From contig NZ_CP050308.1 of the NCBI RefSeq assembly GCF_014189535.1, positions 2,207,501 to 2,271,500 of the forward strand: a stretch of DNA of 64,000 nucleotides, in the 5' to 3' direction. The DNA is from Rhizobium lusitanum. Lineage in GTDB: Bacteria > Pseudomonadota > Alphaproteobacteria > Rhizobiales > Rhizobiaceae. The notes beneath the pieces are model-generated. The model searched no databases, was not told where the DNA came from, and saw nothing but the letters and a program-made list of their open reading frames with translations. Shown here piece after piece: positions 1-10,674 of the stretch; the first letter of the stretch is position 1; each line of letters starts with the position of its first letter. Both the position numbers and the translations under genes were made by a program.

Positions 1-2555
1 AATACCAGTTGATGGTGAGCGACGTCACCACGGCGATCCAGGCGCAGAATTCGCAGGTCTCGGCCGGCCAGCTCGGTGCCTTGCCGCAGCGCAAGGGCCA
101 GCAGCTCAACGCGACGGTCACGGCCAAGAGCCGTCTTCAGACGCCGGAGCAGTTCAACAACATCATCCTGAAGAGCCTGCCCGATGGCTCGCTCGTGCGC
201 CTCAACGATGTCGCGACCGCCGAGCTGGGCGCCTCGTCCTACACCACCTCGAGTACCTATAACGGTCATCCCTCGGCCGGTCTCGCCGTCATGCTCGCCT
301 CGGGCGCCAACGCCATCAACACGGCCGAGGCCGTGCGGTCGACCATCGACAGCGTGAAGCAGACGCTGCCGCCGAACGTCGAAATCGTCTATCCCTACGA
401 CACGACGCCCTTCGTCAAGCTGTCGATCGAGGATGTGGTCAAGACGCTGTTCGAAGCCATCGTGCTTGTCTTCATCGTCATGTTCGTCTTCCTGCAGAAC
501 ATCCGCGCGACCTTGATCCCGACGCTTGCCGTCCCCGTCGTCCTGCTCGGTACCTTCGGCGTGCTGTCGCTGTTCGGCTATTCGATTAATACCCTCACCA
601 TGTTCGGCATGGTGCTGGCGATCGGCCTGTTGGTGGACGATGCGATCGTCGTTGTCGAAAACGTCGAACGCGTGATGGAGGAAGAAGGTCTGTCGCCGCG
701 TGAGGCGACGATCAAGTCGATGCAGGAAATCACCGGCGCCCTAATCGGCATAGCCACGGTGCTGTCGGCCGTGTTCATCCCGATGGCCTTCTTCTCGGGC
801 TCGGTCGGCGTCATCTACCGCCAGTTCTCGGTGACGATCGTCTCAGCAATGGTGCTTTCGGTCATCGTCGCCCTCATCCTGACGCCGGCACTCTGCGCCA
901 CGATCTTGAAGGCGCCCGAGCATGGATCGAAGAAACGCGGCGCCTTTGGCTGGTTCAACCGCAATTTCGAGCGCGCGACGCTTCGTTATCAGAGCAGCAT
1001 TCACGGCATGATACGCTGGAGTGCCGTCTTCCTGCTGATCTTCGTGTTGATCGGCGGCGCCGTCGCTTACCTGTTCAATCGCCTGCCGAGCTCATTCCTG
1101 CCGGATGAAGACCAGGGCATCCTGCTGACCGCGATCCAGCTCCCTCCGGGCGCTGCGGAGTCCCGAACTTGGACTGTGCTCAATCAGGTGAAGGACTATT
1201 ATCTCAACAACGAGAAGGACTATGTCGAAGGCGCCTTCGCCGTTGCCGGCTTCGGTTTCAGCGGCCAGGGTCAGAATGTCGGTATCGTTTTCGTCCGGCT
1301 GAAGGACTTCGCGGAGCGTTCAACCCCGCAATCGAAGGCGCAAGCAATCGCCGGCCGCGCCATGGGCGCCTTCTCCAAGATCAAGGACGGTAGCGTCTTT
1401 GCGCTGGCTCCGCCAGCCATTCCCGGTTTCGGTAGTTCGAGTGGTTTCGACTTCTTCATCAAGGACATCAACGGCGCCGGCCACGCCAGCCTGATCGCCG
1501 CCCGCAATCAGTTGCTGGGCGCCGCTGGCAAGAGTGGGAAACTGTTCGGCACTCGCCCGAACGGCCAGGAGGACACGCCGCAATATTCGGTCAATATCGA
1601 TCAGGAGAAGGCGAGCGCGCTGAATATCAGCCTGGCGGATATCGACTCCACGCTGTCGACCGCCTGGGGCGGCACCTATGTCAACGACTTCATCGATCGT
1701 GGCCGCGTCAAGCCCGTCTACGTCCAGGCCTACCAGGATTTCCGCATGCAGCCGGAGGATTTCGGACGCTGGTATATCCGCAATTCCGGCGGCGACATGG
1801 TGCCGTTCTCGGCCTTCTCCAGCGGCGAATGGACCTATGGTTCGCCGCGTCTGGAACGCTATAACGGCTCGTCTGCCGTCGAAATCCAGGGCGCTGCCGC
1901 TCCCGGCGTCTCCTCCGGCGATGCCATGAACGAGATCGACCAGATCATGGCGACCCTGCCGCCCGGCTTCAGCCATGAATGGACCAGCCTGTCGGCCCAG
2001 GAAAAGCTCTCCGGCAATCAGGCAAGCCAGCTCTATGCCATCTCCATCCTTGTCGTCTTCCTGGCACTCGCCGCTCTCTACGAAAGCTGGTCGATCCCGC
2101 TTGCCGTCATGCTGTCGGTGCCGATCGGTATTTTCGGCGCTCTGCTGGCCGCTACCCTCTTCGGTCAGTCGAACGACGTCTACTTCAAGGTTGGTCTGCT
2201 GACGACCATAGGACTGGCGGCCAAGAACGCCATCCTGATCGTCGAGTTTGCCATCGAGCAGCAGAACAACGGCAAGAACCTGATCGACGCGACACTGGAG
2301 GCATCCCGCCAGCGTCTGCGGCCGATCCTGATGACGTCGCTTGCCTTCATCCTCGGTGTCATGCCGCTGGCGATCGCCAATGGCGCGGGCTCCGGCAGCC
2401 AGAACTCGATCGGCATTGGCGTCATGGGCGGCATGATCTCGGCGACCGTACTCGGCGTCTTCTTCATCCCGCTGCTCTTCGTCTCCGTCCGGCGCGTCTT
2501 CAAGGGCAAGGTGCCGGCGACAGGCACGACAACGCCGGAGACCGCCCAACCCTGA
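1..2555 (+). CDS. RND multidrug efflux permease (AcrB/MexB type), 5-prime truncated by the window
   Basis: Inner-membrane, proton-driven pump subunit of a tripartite RND efflux system. The reading frame is already open at base 3 (Tyr-Gln-Leu-Met-Val-Ser), so the true start lies upstream. About 850 residues are present, against roughly 1050 for the family, so about 200 N-terminal residues are missing. The visible part begins in the porter domain ([19 protein letters not shown], as in AcrB). It contains the paired aspartates of the proton relay ([15 protein letters not shown]), the TM10 lysine ([14 protein letters not shown]) and the TM11 arginine ([14 protein letters not shown]). It is HAE1-type and differs from the MdtB/MdtC pair that converges on it. 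Its membrane-fusion partner should lie just upstream, outside the window. Function as a multidrug pump is by family; the substrate is unknown. Confidence 0.93.
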   Translation, partial: YQLMVSDVTTAIQAQNSQVSAGQLGALPQRKGQQLNATVTAKSRLQTPEQFNNIILKSLPDGSLVRLNDVATAELGASSYTTSSTYNGHPSAGLAVMLASGANAINTAEAVRSTIDSVKQTLPPNVEIVYPYDTTPFVKLSIEDVVKTLFEAIVLVFIVMFVFLQNIRATLIPTLAVPVVLLGTFGVLSLFGYSINTLTMFGMVLAIGLLVDDAIVVVENVERVMEEEGLSPREATIKSMQEITGALIGIATVLSAVFIPMAFFSGSVGVIYRQFSVTIVSAMVLSVIVALILTPALCATILKAPEHGSKKRGAFGWFNRNFERATLRYQSSIHGMIRWSAVFLLIFVLIGGAVAYLFNRLPSSFLPDEDQGILLTAIQLPPGAAESRTWTVLNQVKDYYLNNEKDYVEGAFAVAGFGFSGQGQNVGIVFVRLKDFAERSTPQSKAQAIAGRAMGAFSKIKDGSVFALAPPAIPGFGSSSGFDFFIKDINGAGHASLIAARNQLLGAAGKSGKLFGTRPNGQEDTPQYSVNIDQEKASALNISLADIDSTLSTAWGGTYVNDFIDRGRVKPVYVQAYQDFRMQPEDFGRWYIRNSGGDMVPFSAFSSGEWTYGSPRLERYNGSSAVEIQGAAAPGVSSGDAMNEIDQIMATLPPGFSHEWTSLSAQEKLSGNQASQLYAISILVVFLALAALYESWSIPLAVMLSVPIGIFGALLAATLFGQSNDVYFKVGLLTTIGLAAKNAILIVEFAIEQQNNGKNLIDATLEASRQRLRPILMTSLAFILGVMPLAIANGAGSGSQNSIGIGVMGGMISATVLGVFFIPLLFVSVRRVFKGKVPATGTTTPETAQP

Positions 2556-2603
2556 CGCGCGACAAACCGACGGACTATCCGCTCGGTCCTACATACCGTC
2601 ATA

Positions 2604-2645
2604 AACACCACGGGCTCCGACGATATCGCCGGAGCCCGTGGTGTT
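2604..2645. terminator. Strong hairpin terminator between convergent RND genes
   Basis: A perfect 16-bp inverted repeat (2604-2619 against 2630-2645) with a 10-base loop, followed by a short T run on the plus strand and by A/T bases on the other side. It lies 48 bases after the stop of the plus-strand RND gene and about 100 bases from the stop of the minus-strand mdtC-like gene, so it probably serves both. Confidence 0.85.
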
Positions 2646-2741
2646 TTGGTCTGGATATGGGCGATCACCAGACAGCAGCATATGCGCGCTCAGGGGACTA
2701 CCAAAGCTGGCAGATCAAGCTGCCGCCCATAGCCGGCCGGT

Positions 2742-5700
2742 TCAAGTCGAAGCGGAAATGACCGGCGGTGAAGGCTCCTGCTTCGCCGACCACCGGCCGT
2801 GCAGCTTCGCCAGCATCAGATAGATGATCGGCGTCGTATAGAGCGTCAGGATCTGCGAGACGACCAGGCCGCCGACGATGGTGATCCCCAGCGGACGACG
2901 CAGTTCCGCCCCGGGGCCTGTGGCGATGATCAGCGGGATGGCACCCATCAACGCGGCAAGCGTCGTCATCAGGATCGGACGGAAGCGTTTCAGGCAGGCC
3001 TGGTAGATCGCCTCTTCCGACGACAGGCCGAGCTTGCGTTCGCCCTGAAGTGCGAAATCCACCATCATGATGCCGTTCTTCTTGACGAGGCCGATCAACA
3101 GGATGATGCCGATGAAGGCGATGATCGTCAGCTCCGTGCCGCTGATGACCAGCGCCAGCAGCGCGCCGAGACCGGCAGACGGTAGAGTCGAAATGATCGT
3201 CAGCGGATGCGCCAGGCTCTCGTAGAGAATGCCAAGGACGATATAGACCGTCAGCAACGCCGCCAGCAACAACAGCGGCTGGCTGCCCGAGGATTGCGTG
3301 ACGCTGGCGGCATCACCGGCGAAATCCGCATGCAGTTCGTCGGGCAGATGCATCTCGAGTACCGCCTTCTGAATGGCATCATTCGCCACTTGCAGCACAC
3401 CGTTGAGCGCCAGATTGTAGGAGATCGTCACGGAGGGATATTGCCCCTGGTGATTGACCACCAGCGGCGCCAGCGTCCGCTGGATCGAGGCGACGGCGCT
3501 GAGCGGAACCTGGATGCCGCCGGACGCTGGCACATAGAGCTTGGAGATATCGTGAGGATCACGGGCGTAGTCGGGATTGGCCTCCAGCACGACGCGATAT
3601 TGGTTGCGCTGGGTGTAGATCGTCGAAACCTGCCGCTGCGCGAAGGCATTGTTGAGTGCCGCGTCGATCGACTGGATGCTGACACCCAGTCGCGAGGCCT
3701 CGCTGCGATCGATGTTGACCGTCGCCTGCAGACCGTTCGGCTGCCGGTCGGTGGCCACATCGGTCAATTGCGGCAGCGCCTGCAAGCGTTCGAGCACTTT
3801 CGGTGCCCATTCCACCAGCTCATCGTAATTCGCGCCCCAGATGGTGAACTGATATTGCGATTGAGACTGGCGCCCGCCGGCGCGGATATCACTAGGCGAA
3901 AACAGGAAGGTGCTGAGACCGGGAATGGCCATCAACTGCTTGCGCAGCCGGTCGATTACCTCTGCAGTCGACACACGCTCCGATTCCGGCTTCAGCGAAA
4001 TAAACAGCGAGCCGCGATTGATCGAGCTGGAAAATCCGCCGCCACCAACGGACGAACCGACACCGGAGACGGCCGGGTCCTTGCCGACGATTTCGGCGGC
4101 CTGCAGCTGCAATTTGACCATGGCCGGGTAGGAAATATCGGTCGCCGCCTGCGTGCCGCCCTGAATGAAGCCGGTGTCGTCCTGCGGGATGAAACCCTTC
4201 GGCACCTTGACGTAGAGATAGGCGGACATGACGACGCAGGCGAAAATAACGAGGACGGAAAGCACGCGATGATGCAACACCGCCTTCAGCGTCCGGCCAT
4301 AGAAATTGGTGATCGCGCCAAGCGTTCCCTCCACGATCCGGGCAAACAGGCCCGGTTGGGCTTCCATGTCGTGGGCGCGCAGGCGATGGCCGCAGATCAT
4401 CGGCGTCAGCGTTAGCGATACCAGGGTGGAGACGACGATGGTGAAACCGAGCGTCAGCGAAAAGGTCTGGAAGAACCGGCCGACGATGCCACCCATGAAG
4501 AAGAGCGGAATGAAGGCGGCCAGCAGCGACAGGCTGATCGAAACGACGGTAAAACCTATCTGCTTCGCCCCCTCGAGTGCCGCCTGCATCGGTTTCATGC
4601 CGTCTTCGAGATTGGCATAGATGTTCTCGATCATCACGATCGCGTCGTCGACGACGAAGCCGACGGAGACCGCGAGCGCCATCAGCGACAGATTGTCGAT
4701 CGATAGCCCGAAGAGCCACATGGCGGCAAAGGTGCCGCACAGCGACAACGGCACGGTAACGCCGGCCGCAAAAGTGGGCGTGGCGCGCCGGAGAAACGTG
4801 AAGACCACGGCCATAACCAGGCAGATGGTGGCCAGTAGCGTCCACTGCATATCGGTGACGCTGGCATGGATCGTCGTGGTGCGGTCGGAGAGAACGGCAA
4901 TGTGGATGCCGGCCGGGATCAGCCGTTGCAGCTCCGGAATCAGCGTCTTGACGCCTTCGACCGTGGCGATGACATTGGCGTCCGCTTCCTTGGTGATGTT
5001 CAGCAGCACGGCAGGCTTGCCATCGAACCAGGCGTCGGAGCGGCTGTTGCGCACACCGGGCTCGACTGTGGCAATATCCGAGAGGCGGACGGCCGTGCCG
5101 TTGGCATTGCTCACGACGAGGCGGCCATAGGCCTCCGGTGTCCGCAACTGGCTGTTCAGAGAAATCGAGAAAGCGGAGCTGCTGCCGTCGATCGAACCGA
5201 CCGGGCCGAGCGTATTGGCATTGACGATCGCCGTGCGCGCATTGTCCAGCGCCAGGCCCATGGCGGAAAGCCTGTCCGGATCGAGCCTGACGCGAACAGC
5301 AGGCTGATCGGCGCCGCTGACCGACACCTGCCCGACGCCATCGACTTGCGAGATGCGCTGCACGGCGATGGTATCGGCGGCGTCATAAACTGCGCTTGCC
5401 GGCACATTGTCCGAGGTCAGCGCCAGGATCAGGACGGGAGCTGCCGCCGGATTGATCTTGCGGAAGGAGGGCAATGTCGGCAGGTCGCCAGGCAGATCGG
5501 TCGCCGCTGCATTCAGCGCCGCCTGCACGTCTTGTGCCGCGCCATCGACGCTGCGCGACAGATCGAATTGGGCGACGATGCTGCTCGACCCGAGCGAACT
5601 GACGGAGGTCAGCTGCGTGATGCCGGCAATGGTGCCGAGATGCCGTTCAAGCGGTGCTGCGACGCTCGCCGCCATACTGGCCGGGTCGGCGCCGGGACGG

Positions 5701-5849
5701 CTGGCCGAGACGACGATGGTCGGCAGATCGACGGTCGGCAGGCTTGCCACCGGCAGGAAGCGATAGGCGACGATGCCGAGGATCACCAGCCCTATAGCCA
5801 GAAGCGTCGTGCCGACAGGACGTTTGATGAATGGCTCGGAGAGGTTCAT
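2742..5849 (-). CDS. mdtC: RND efflux permease, MdtC-like
   Basis: A 1035-residue inner-membrane RND pump subunit. In E. coli MdtB and MdtC assemble as a mixed trimer with MdtA and TolC. The start MNLSEPFIKRPVGTTLLAIGLVILG gives the usual N-terminal TM1, followed by the porter domain with RPGADPASMAASVAAPLE. The TM4 aspartate pair is in VGFVVDDAIVMIENI, the TM10 lysine in GLVKKNGIMMVDFA, and the TM11 arginine in RFRPILMTTLAALMGAIPL. The start codon overlaps the stop of the mdtB-like gene by four bases (5846-5849), so the two are translationally coupled. MdtC rather than MdtB is inferred from its second position in the operon and from the KKNGIMMVDFAL segment. The drug or bile-salt-like substrates known in enterobacteria are not proven here. 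Confidence 0.9.
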   Translation of the reverse strand: MNLSEPFIKRPVGTTLLAIGLVILGIVAYRFLPVASLPTVDLPTIVVSASRPGADPASMAASVAAPLERHLGTIAGITQLTSVSSLGSSSIVAQFDLSRSVDGAAQDVQAALNAAATDLPGDLPTLPSFRKINPAAAPVLILALTSDNVPASAVYDAADTIAVQRISQVDGVGQVSVSGADQPAVRVRLDPDRLSAMGLALDNARTAIVNANTLGPVGSIDGSSSAFSISLNSQLRTPEAYGRLVVSNANGTAVRLSDIATVEPGVRNSRSDAWFDGKPAVLLNITKEADANVIATVEGVKTLIPELQRLIPAGIHIAVLSDRTTTIHASVTDMQWTLLATICLVMAVVFTFLRRATPTFAAGVTVPLSLCGTFAAMWLFGLSIDNLSLMALAVSVGFVVDDAIVMIENIYANLEDGMKPMQAALEGAKQIGFTVVSISLSLLAAFIPLFFMGGIVGRFFQTFSLTLGFTIVVSTLVSLTLTPMICGHRLRAHDMEAQPGLFARIVEGTLGAITNFYGRTLKAVLHHRVLSVLVIFACVVMSAYLYVKVPKGFIPQDDTGFIQGGTQAATDISYPAMVKLQLQAAEIVGKDPAVSGVGSSVGGGGFSSSINRGSLFISLKPESERVSTAEVIDRLRKQLMAIPGLSTFLFSPSDIRAGGRQSQSQYQFTIWGANYDELVEWAPKVLERLQALPQLTDVATDRQPNGLQATVNIDRSEASRLGVSIQSIDAALNNAFAQRQVSTIYTQRNQYRVVLEANPDYARDPHDISKLYVPASGGIQVPLSAVASIQRTLAPLVVNHQGQYPSVTISYNLALNGVLQVANDAIQKAVLEMHLPDELHADFAGDAASVTQSSGSQPLLLLAALLTVYIVLGILYESLAHPLTIISTLPSAGLGALLALVISGTELTIIAFIGIILLIGLVKKNGIMMVDFALQGERKLGLSSEEAIYQACLKRFRPILMTTLAALMGAIPLIIATGPGAELRRPLGITIVGGLVVSQILTLYTTPIIYLMLAKLHGRWSAKQEPSPPVISAST

Positions 5850-8800
5850 GTCTCATCACCCACAACGTCGTCCAGCTCCGGAGCCGGCGTGCCGGTCGGC
5901 CGACCGACGATGCGGGCACGCAGGTTCTCGAAGGCAAGATAGATCACCGGCGTCGTATAGAGCGTCAAAAGCTGGGAGAGCACCAAGCCACCGATGATGG
6001 TGATGCCGAGCGGAATGCGCAGTTCAGATCCCGTGCCATGCGCCAATGCCAGGGGCAGCGCGCCGAAGAGTGCAGCCAGCGTCGTCATCATGATTGGACG
6101 AAAACGCAGGATCGAGGCTTTCAGGATCGCCTCGCGCGGCGGCAGCCCCTCCTTGCGCTCAGCCTCCAGCGCAAAGTCGATCATCATGATCGCGTTTTTC
6201 TTGACGATACCCATCAGGAGCACGATGCCGATCAAAGCGATGATCGATAGATCCTGACCGAAAAGCATCAGCGCCAGCAGCGCGCCGACACCCGCCGACG
6301 GCAAGGTCGAGAGAATCGTTATCGGATGCACGGCGCTTTCGTAGAGCAGGCCGAGAACGATGTAGATGGTGACAACGGCTGCCAGGATCAGCCAGGGCTC
6401 GCCTGCCAGCGATGACGCAAACTCCTCGGCATCGCCGGAATAGTTGCGCTGGATGGTATCTGGCATGTCGATATCACGCTCGGCCGCCTGGACCTCGGCC
6501 ACCGCTTCGCTGAGCGAAGCACCCTTGGCGAGATCGAAGCTGATGGTCACGGCCGGAAATTGCTCATCGTGACTGATGACCAATGGCGCCGTCATGAACG
6601 TTGCCGTCGTGAAGGCGTTGAGCGGAACCTGCGTGTCATTGGCGCCCGCGACATAGAGCTTGTTGAGCGACTTCGGATCCGACTGATATTGCGGCGCGGC
6701 CTCCAGAATGACGCGATACTGATTGGCCTGGCCGTAGATCGTGGCAATCTGCCGCTGGCCGAAAGCGTCGTTCAGCGTATCGCTGACCGCTTGCATCGAG
6801 ACGCCGAGACGCGACGCGGTTTCACGGTCGACATCGACGAAGATGCGACCGCCGCCCATCTCGACTTCCGAGGTGACGTCGATCAGCTTCGGGCTTTGTT
6901 GCAGCCGCTGCGCCAGCTTTCCGGCCCAGTCCACCACAGTCGCGGTATCCGTCGCCGTCAGCGTGTATTGATAGGGCGCGCGGCTGGCGCGTGTGCTGAT
7001 CGAGATGTCGCGCACGCTCTGGAACGTGACGTGGATACCGGGCAAATCGGCCACTTCACCACGCATGCGGTCGATAATGTCAGCGGCAGAATCGCTACGC
7101 TGGCTCCTCGGCTTCAGCACCAGGCTGAGATTGCCGGTGTTGAGCGTCAGGTTGCTGGCGCTGGTGCCGATGACCGAAACGACGCCCGACACATCAGGAT
7201 CCTTGCGCAGCCGATCGGCGACCGTTGCCTGCGTCTGCTTCATGGCTTCGAAGGAGGTGGTCGGCTCGGTCTCGATGACGGCGGTGATCAGGCCGGTATC
7301 CTGCGCCGGCAGGAAACCCTTGGGAATGACGATATAGAGTGCGACGGTCGCGGCTAGTGTCGCCACCGTGATGATCAGCATCAAGGCGCTACGATCCACC
7401 GCCCAGACAAGGCTGCGGCGGTAGCCTTCGATCAGCCGTTCCATGCCGCGATCGGCACCCGCCAGAATGCCAGTGCGGCGCTCTCTGGGCTTGCGCAGGA
7501 TGCGGGCGCACATCATCGGCGTCAACGTCAGCGAAATCACCGCCGAGACCACGACAGCGATGGTCAGCGTCAAGGCGAATTCACGAAACATGCGCCCTAC
7601 GATGCCGGTCATGAACAGCAGCGGGATGAAGACGGCAACCAGCGACACGGTCAGCGAAATGATGGTGAAGCCGATTTCGCCGGCGCCCTTCAGCGCCGCC
7701 TGCATCGGGGTCTCACCCTCCTCGATATGGCGGGCGATATTCTCGATCATCACGATGGCGTCGTCGACCACGAAGCCAGTGCCGATGGTGAGCGCCATCA
7801 GCGAGAGATTGTCGAGGCTGAAGCCGGCGAACCACATGACGCCGAAGGTGGCAATCAGCGACAGCGGCAGGGCGACACCGGCGATGAAGGTTGCCGTCAC
7901 CGTGCGCAGGAACAGGAGAACGACGAGGATGACCAAGCCGATGCTGATGACAAGCGTCCATTGCACATCGTCGATGGAAGCGCGGATAGTCTCGGTGCGA
8001 TCGTTGACGATGTCGATCGAAATGCCGGCCGGCAGCGCCTGCTTCAACCGCGGAATCTGCTTCAGCACGCCCTCGACCGTCTGGATGACGTTGGCGCCTG
8101 GCTGGCGCATCACGTCGAGGATGACCGCAGGCTTGCCCTGATACCAGGCGCCGACGCGGGTATTCTCCAAGCCCTCGACGACGGTGGCGACATCCTTCAG
8201 CTGCACGGGCGCATTGTTGCGATAGGCGACGATGATGGATCGGTAGACGGCGGGATCGACGATCTGATCGTTGGCGGCGAGCGTGAAGCTCTGATGCGTG
8301 CCGTCGAGCGCGCCCTTGGCGCCGGCAACGCTGGCATTGGTGATCGCCGTGCGCAGGTCTTCCAGCGCCAGCCCATAGGAGGCAAGGCGCGGCAGGTCGG
8401 CCTGGATGCGGATTGCGGGCTTGACGCCGCCCTGGATGTTGACGTCGCCAACGCCGGTGACTTCGCTCAGCCGCTGCGCCATCATCGTATCGGCGAAATC
8501 GCTGAGTTCGCGGATCGAATAGCTGTCGGAGCGCAGCGCAAGCGTCAGGATCGGCGTATCGGCCGGGTTTACTTTCGAATAGGTCGGTGGATAGGGCAAC
8601 GTGCGCGGCAATGTCGAGCCGGCGGCATTGATCGCCGCCTGCACATCCTGCGCCGCCCCGTCGATATCGCGGCCGAGATCGAATTGCAGGGTGATCTGGC
8701 TGATGCCGAAGGCACTCGAGGAGGTCATCGATGCCAGCGACGGGATCTGGCCAAGCGGCCGCTCCAGCGGCGCGGTCACCAACGCCGCCATGGTATCGGG

Positions 8801-8965
8801 ATCGGCTCCTGGAAGCTGCGTCGTCACCTGGATCGTCGGAAAATCGACCTGCGGCAGCGGCGCGACCGGCAGGAAAAGAAAGCCGAGAATACCGCCCAGC
8901 AGAACGGCTACCCCGAGAAGCGAGGTGGCGACCGGCCGGGAGATGAAGAGCGACGAGACGTTCAT
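5846..8965 (-). CDS. mdtB: RND efflux permease, MdtB-like
   Basis: A 1039-residue RND pump subunit, first of the two permeases in an mdtA-mdtB-mdtC order. It starts MNVSSLFISRPVATSLLGVAVLLGG (TM1). Conserved porter and relay segments are visible: QLPGADPDTMAALVTAPLE, TGFVVDDAIVMIENIARH (paired relay aspartates), GIVKKNAIMMIDFALEAER (TM10 lysine) and LRFRPIMMTTLAALFGALP. Start and stop codons overlap those of both neighbours by four bases (8962-8965 and 5846-5849), which indicates one transcript with coupled translation. It is about as long as its paralogue mdtC, consistent with a heteromeric pump. Function is by family. Confidence 0.9.
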   Translation of the reverse strand: MNVSSLFISRPVATSLLGVAVLLGGILGFLFLPVAPLPQVDFPTIQVTTQLPGADPDTMAALVTAPLERPLGQIPSLASMTSSSAFGISQITLQFDLGRDIDGAAQDVQAAINAAGSTLPRTLPYPPTYSKVNPADTPILTLALRSDSYSIRELSDFADTMMAQRLSEVTGVGDVNIQGGVKPAIRIQADLPRLASYGLALEDLRTAITNASVAGAKGALDGTHQSFTLAANDQIVDPAVYRSIIVAYRNNAPVQLKDVATVVEGLENTRVGAWYQGKPAVILDVMRQPGANVIQTVEGVLKQIPRLKQALPAGISIDIVNDRTETIRASIDDVQWTLVISIGLVILVVLLFLRTVTATFIAGVALPLSLIATFGVMWFAGFSLDNLSLMALTIGTGFVVDDAIVMIENIARHIEEGETPMQAALKGAGEIGFTIISLTVSLVAVFIPLLFMTGIVGRMFREFALTLTIAVVVSAVISLTLTPMMCARILRKPRERRTGILAGADRGMERLIEGYRRSLVWAVDRSALMLIITVATLAATVALYIVIPKGFLPAQDTGLITAVIETEPTTSFEAMKQTQATVADRLRKDPDVSGVVSVIGTSASNLTLNTGNLSLVLKPRSQRSDSAADIIDRMRGEVADLPGIHVTFQSVRDISISTRASRAPYQYTLTATDTATVVDWAGKLAQRLQQSPKLIDVTSEVEMGGGRIFVDVDRETASRLGVSMQAVSDTLNDAFGQRQIATIYGQANQYRVILEAAPQYQSDPKSLNKLYVAGANDTQVPLNAFTTATFMTAPLVISHDEQFPAVTISFDLAKGASLSEAVAEVQAAERDIDMPDTIQRNYSGDAEEFASSLAGEPWLILAAVVTIYIVLGLLYESAVHPITILSTLPSAGVGALLALMLFGQDLSIIALIGIVLLMGIVKKNAIMMIDFALEAERKEGLPPREAILKASILRFRPIMMTTLAALFGALPLALAHGTGSELRIPLGITIIGGLVLSQLLTLYTTPVIYLAFENLRARIVGRPTGTPAPELDDVVGDET

Positions 8966-10437
8966 TGCTGCGGCGCTGGCGTGGCGGTTGAATTGGTCGA
9001 GGCGGCAGTGCCTCCATCGGCACTGGGAGCGGGATTGGCAGCATTGGCGCCATCGGCGTTATGTTTGCGATGACCGCCATTGCCACCGTCCTGGCCATCA
9101 TGCTGGCGATGCGGCCGCTGCCCGTCACTGGCCGCATTTCCGTCGGTCTGGGTCGCTGCGCCGGCAACGGGCTGCCCATTGGCATCCGGTGCCGTTGCAT
9201 CCGGCGCTGCCGGAGCGGGACTTGCGGAAATTTGCACTTTCGAACCATCCTGCAGGCGGGCAAAGCCGGTCGTCACCACCTTGTCGCCTGCGGCCGCACC
9301 ACTGGTGATGACGGCCCGCACATCATCCTGCTGGCGCACCGTCACCGGCTTCATGGCAACCGTCTGATCCTGCTTGATGATGTAGACGAAAGTGCCGTTC
9401 GGTCCGCGCTGCACGGCAGCGGTCGGAATGACCGTGACGCCCTTCAGCGTTTCGACCAACAGGCGGGCATTGATGAAGGCACCCGGCCAGAGCGCCAGCT
9501 TGTCATTGGGGAAATTGGCCTTTAGCCTGACCGTACCGGTCGTCGGATCCACCTGATTGTCAACCACCGCCAGCGTGCCATTGTCGACCACCGTCTGGCC
9601 GTCGCTCGCCATCGCCTGCACGGAAAGCGCGCCGGCGGCATTTGCCGCGTTGACGCGGGCAAGCTGCTGCTGCGGGACGGAAAAGAGCACGGAGATCGGC
9701 CGGATCTGAGACAGCGTGACGATGCCCGTCGCGTCGGAGGAACTGACGAGATTACCGACATCGACATTGCGGATGCCGGTGCGTCCGTCGATCGGCGCCT
9801 TGATCGTCGTATAGTCGAGCGTCGCCTGGGCGCTTTCGATGGCCGCCTGATCGACCTGGACCTGCGCCGTGTACTGGGCGACCAGTGACAGCTGCGTATC
9901 CACCTGCTGCTGCGTGCCGGAGGCGGTCAGCACCATTTTCTGATAGCGATCCAGATCCCGCTTGGCACCGGCGAGCAAGGCTTCGTCTTGCGCCTTCTTG
10001 GCGACCGCCTGATCGCGCTGCGCCTTGTAGACGGCATCATCGATGCGGGCGATCACGTCACCCTTCTTGATGTCCTGGCCTTCGTCGAAATCGATTTCGA
10101 CGATCTTGCCGTTGACTTGGGCGCGCACCGTGACCGTGTTCAGCGCCTTTACCGAGCCGACGCCGTCGATATAGACCGGCACATCGGTGGTCGTCGCGTC
10201 CGCCGCCAGCACCGGAACAGGCCCGCTGAATTGTGAGAGACCGCCGCGCCGCCCGCCACCGCCTTGGCGTTGACCACTCCGGCGTTCGCCCTGGGCCTGC
10301 TCACCGGGTGCCGCCGTGCCTTGAATGCCAAGCAGGCGCTCGGCATCGCCAAGCCAGCGATCCCGCGTCACATAGGCACCATAAGCCACGGTGCCAATCA
10401 CAGCTACCGAAATCAGGACCCGAAATGTCCGAGCCAT
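8962..10437 (-). CDS. mdtA: RND membrane-fusion (periplasmic adaptor) protein, MdtA-like
   Basis: Periplasmic adaptor linking the MdtBC-type permeases to an outer-membrane channel. The ATG at 10437 is chosen because it follows a strong Shine-Dalgarno (AAGGAAGGTG); a TTG one codon upstream is less likely. The protein has 491 residues, longer than the roughly 415 of E. coli MdtA. It has an N-terminal membrane anchor, then the lipoyl half-motifs (GSVKALNTVTVRAQVNGKI, FDEGQDIKKGDVIARID), a coiled-coil hairpin, and the second lipoyl half with DYTTIKAPIDGRTGIRNVDVG. The extra length comes from two low-complexity segments: an Arg/Gly/Gln-rich linker near residues 45-70, and an Ala/Asn/Gln/His-rich tail over the last 80 or so residues. 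It is first in the operon; 10438-10674 upstream must carry the promoter. Confidence 0.9.
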   Translation of the reverse strand: MARTFRVLISVAVIGTVAYGAYVTRDRWLGDAERLLGIQGTAAPGEQAQGERRSGQRQGGGGRRGGLSQFSGPVPVLAADATTTDVPVYIDGVGSVKALNTVTVRAQVNGKIVEIDFDEGQDIKKGDVIARIDDAVYKAQRDQAVAKKAQDEALLAGAKRDLDRYQKMVLTASGTQQQVDTQLSLVAQYTAQVQVDQAAIESAQATLDYTTIKAPIDGRTGIRNVDVGNLVSSSDATGIVTLSQIRPISVLFSVPQQQLARVNAANAAGALSVQAMASDGQTVVDNGTLAVVDNQVDPTTGTVRLKANFPNDKLALWPGAFINARLLVETLKGVTVIPTAAVQRGPNGTFVYIIKQDQTVAMKPVTVRQQDDVRAVITSGAAAGDKVVTTGFARLQDGSKVQISASPAPAAPDATAPDANGQPVAGAATQTDGNAASDGQRPHRQHDGQDGGNGGHRKHNADGANAANPAPSADGGTAASTNSTATPAPQQ

Positions 10438-10674
10438 CAATACACCTTCCTTCAGGGCGCCCGGCTTTCAAACAATCCGCCGACGCAATATGAGCGCGAC
10501 TTTAGCTTGCATCGCCCCACTTAGGAATTTGGTATAGCCATTAAATTTTGTCCATTTTCGCGTGGCTTAGCTTAACAAACTGTCACATTGAACAAAAACT
10601 AGGGTTGTGGTTGCAAAAAGACGGACGCCAGCGCACGTCCCCGCTGTCCTCTCGGAAATCCGGCCCGTGCCGGC

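Noticed and set aside
1320..2549. 409-codon minus-strand open frame opposite the first RND gene
   Set aside because: It is antisense to a clear RND protein, has an Arg/Asp/His-rich composition with no fold-like pattern, and no ribosome-binding site.
3207..4415. 402-codon plus-strand frame opposite the mdtC-like gene
   Set aside because: Same shadow composition, and entirely inside a well-supported gene.
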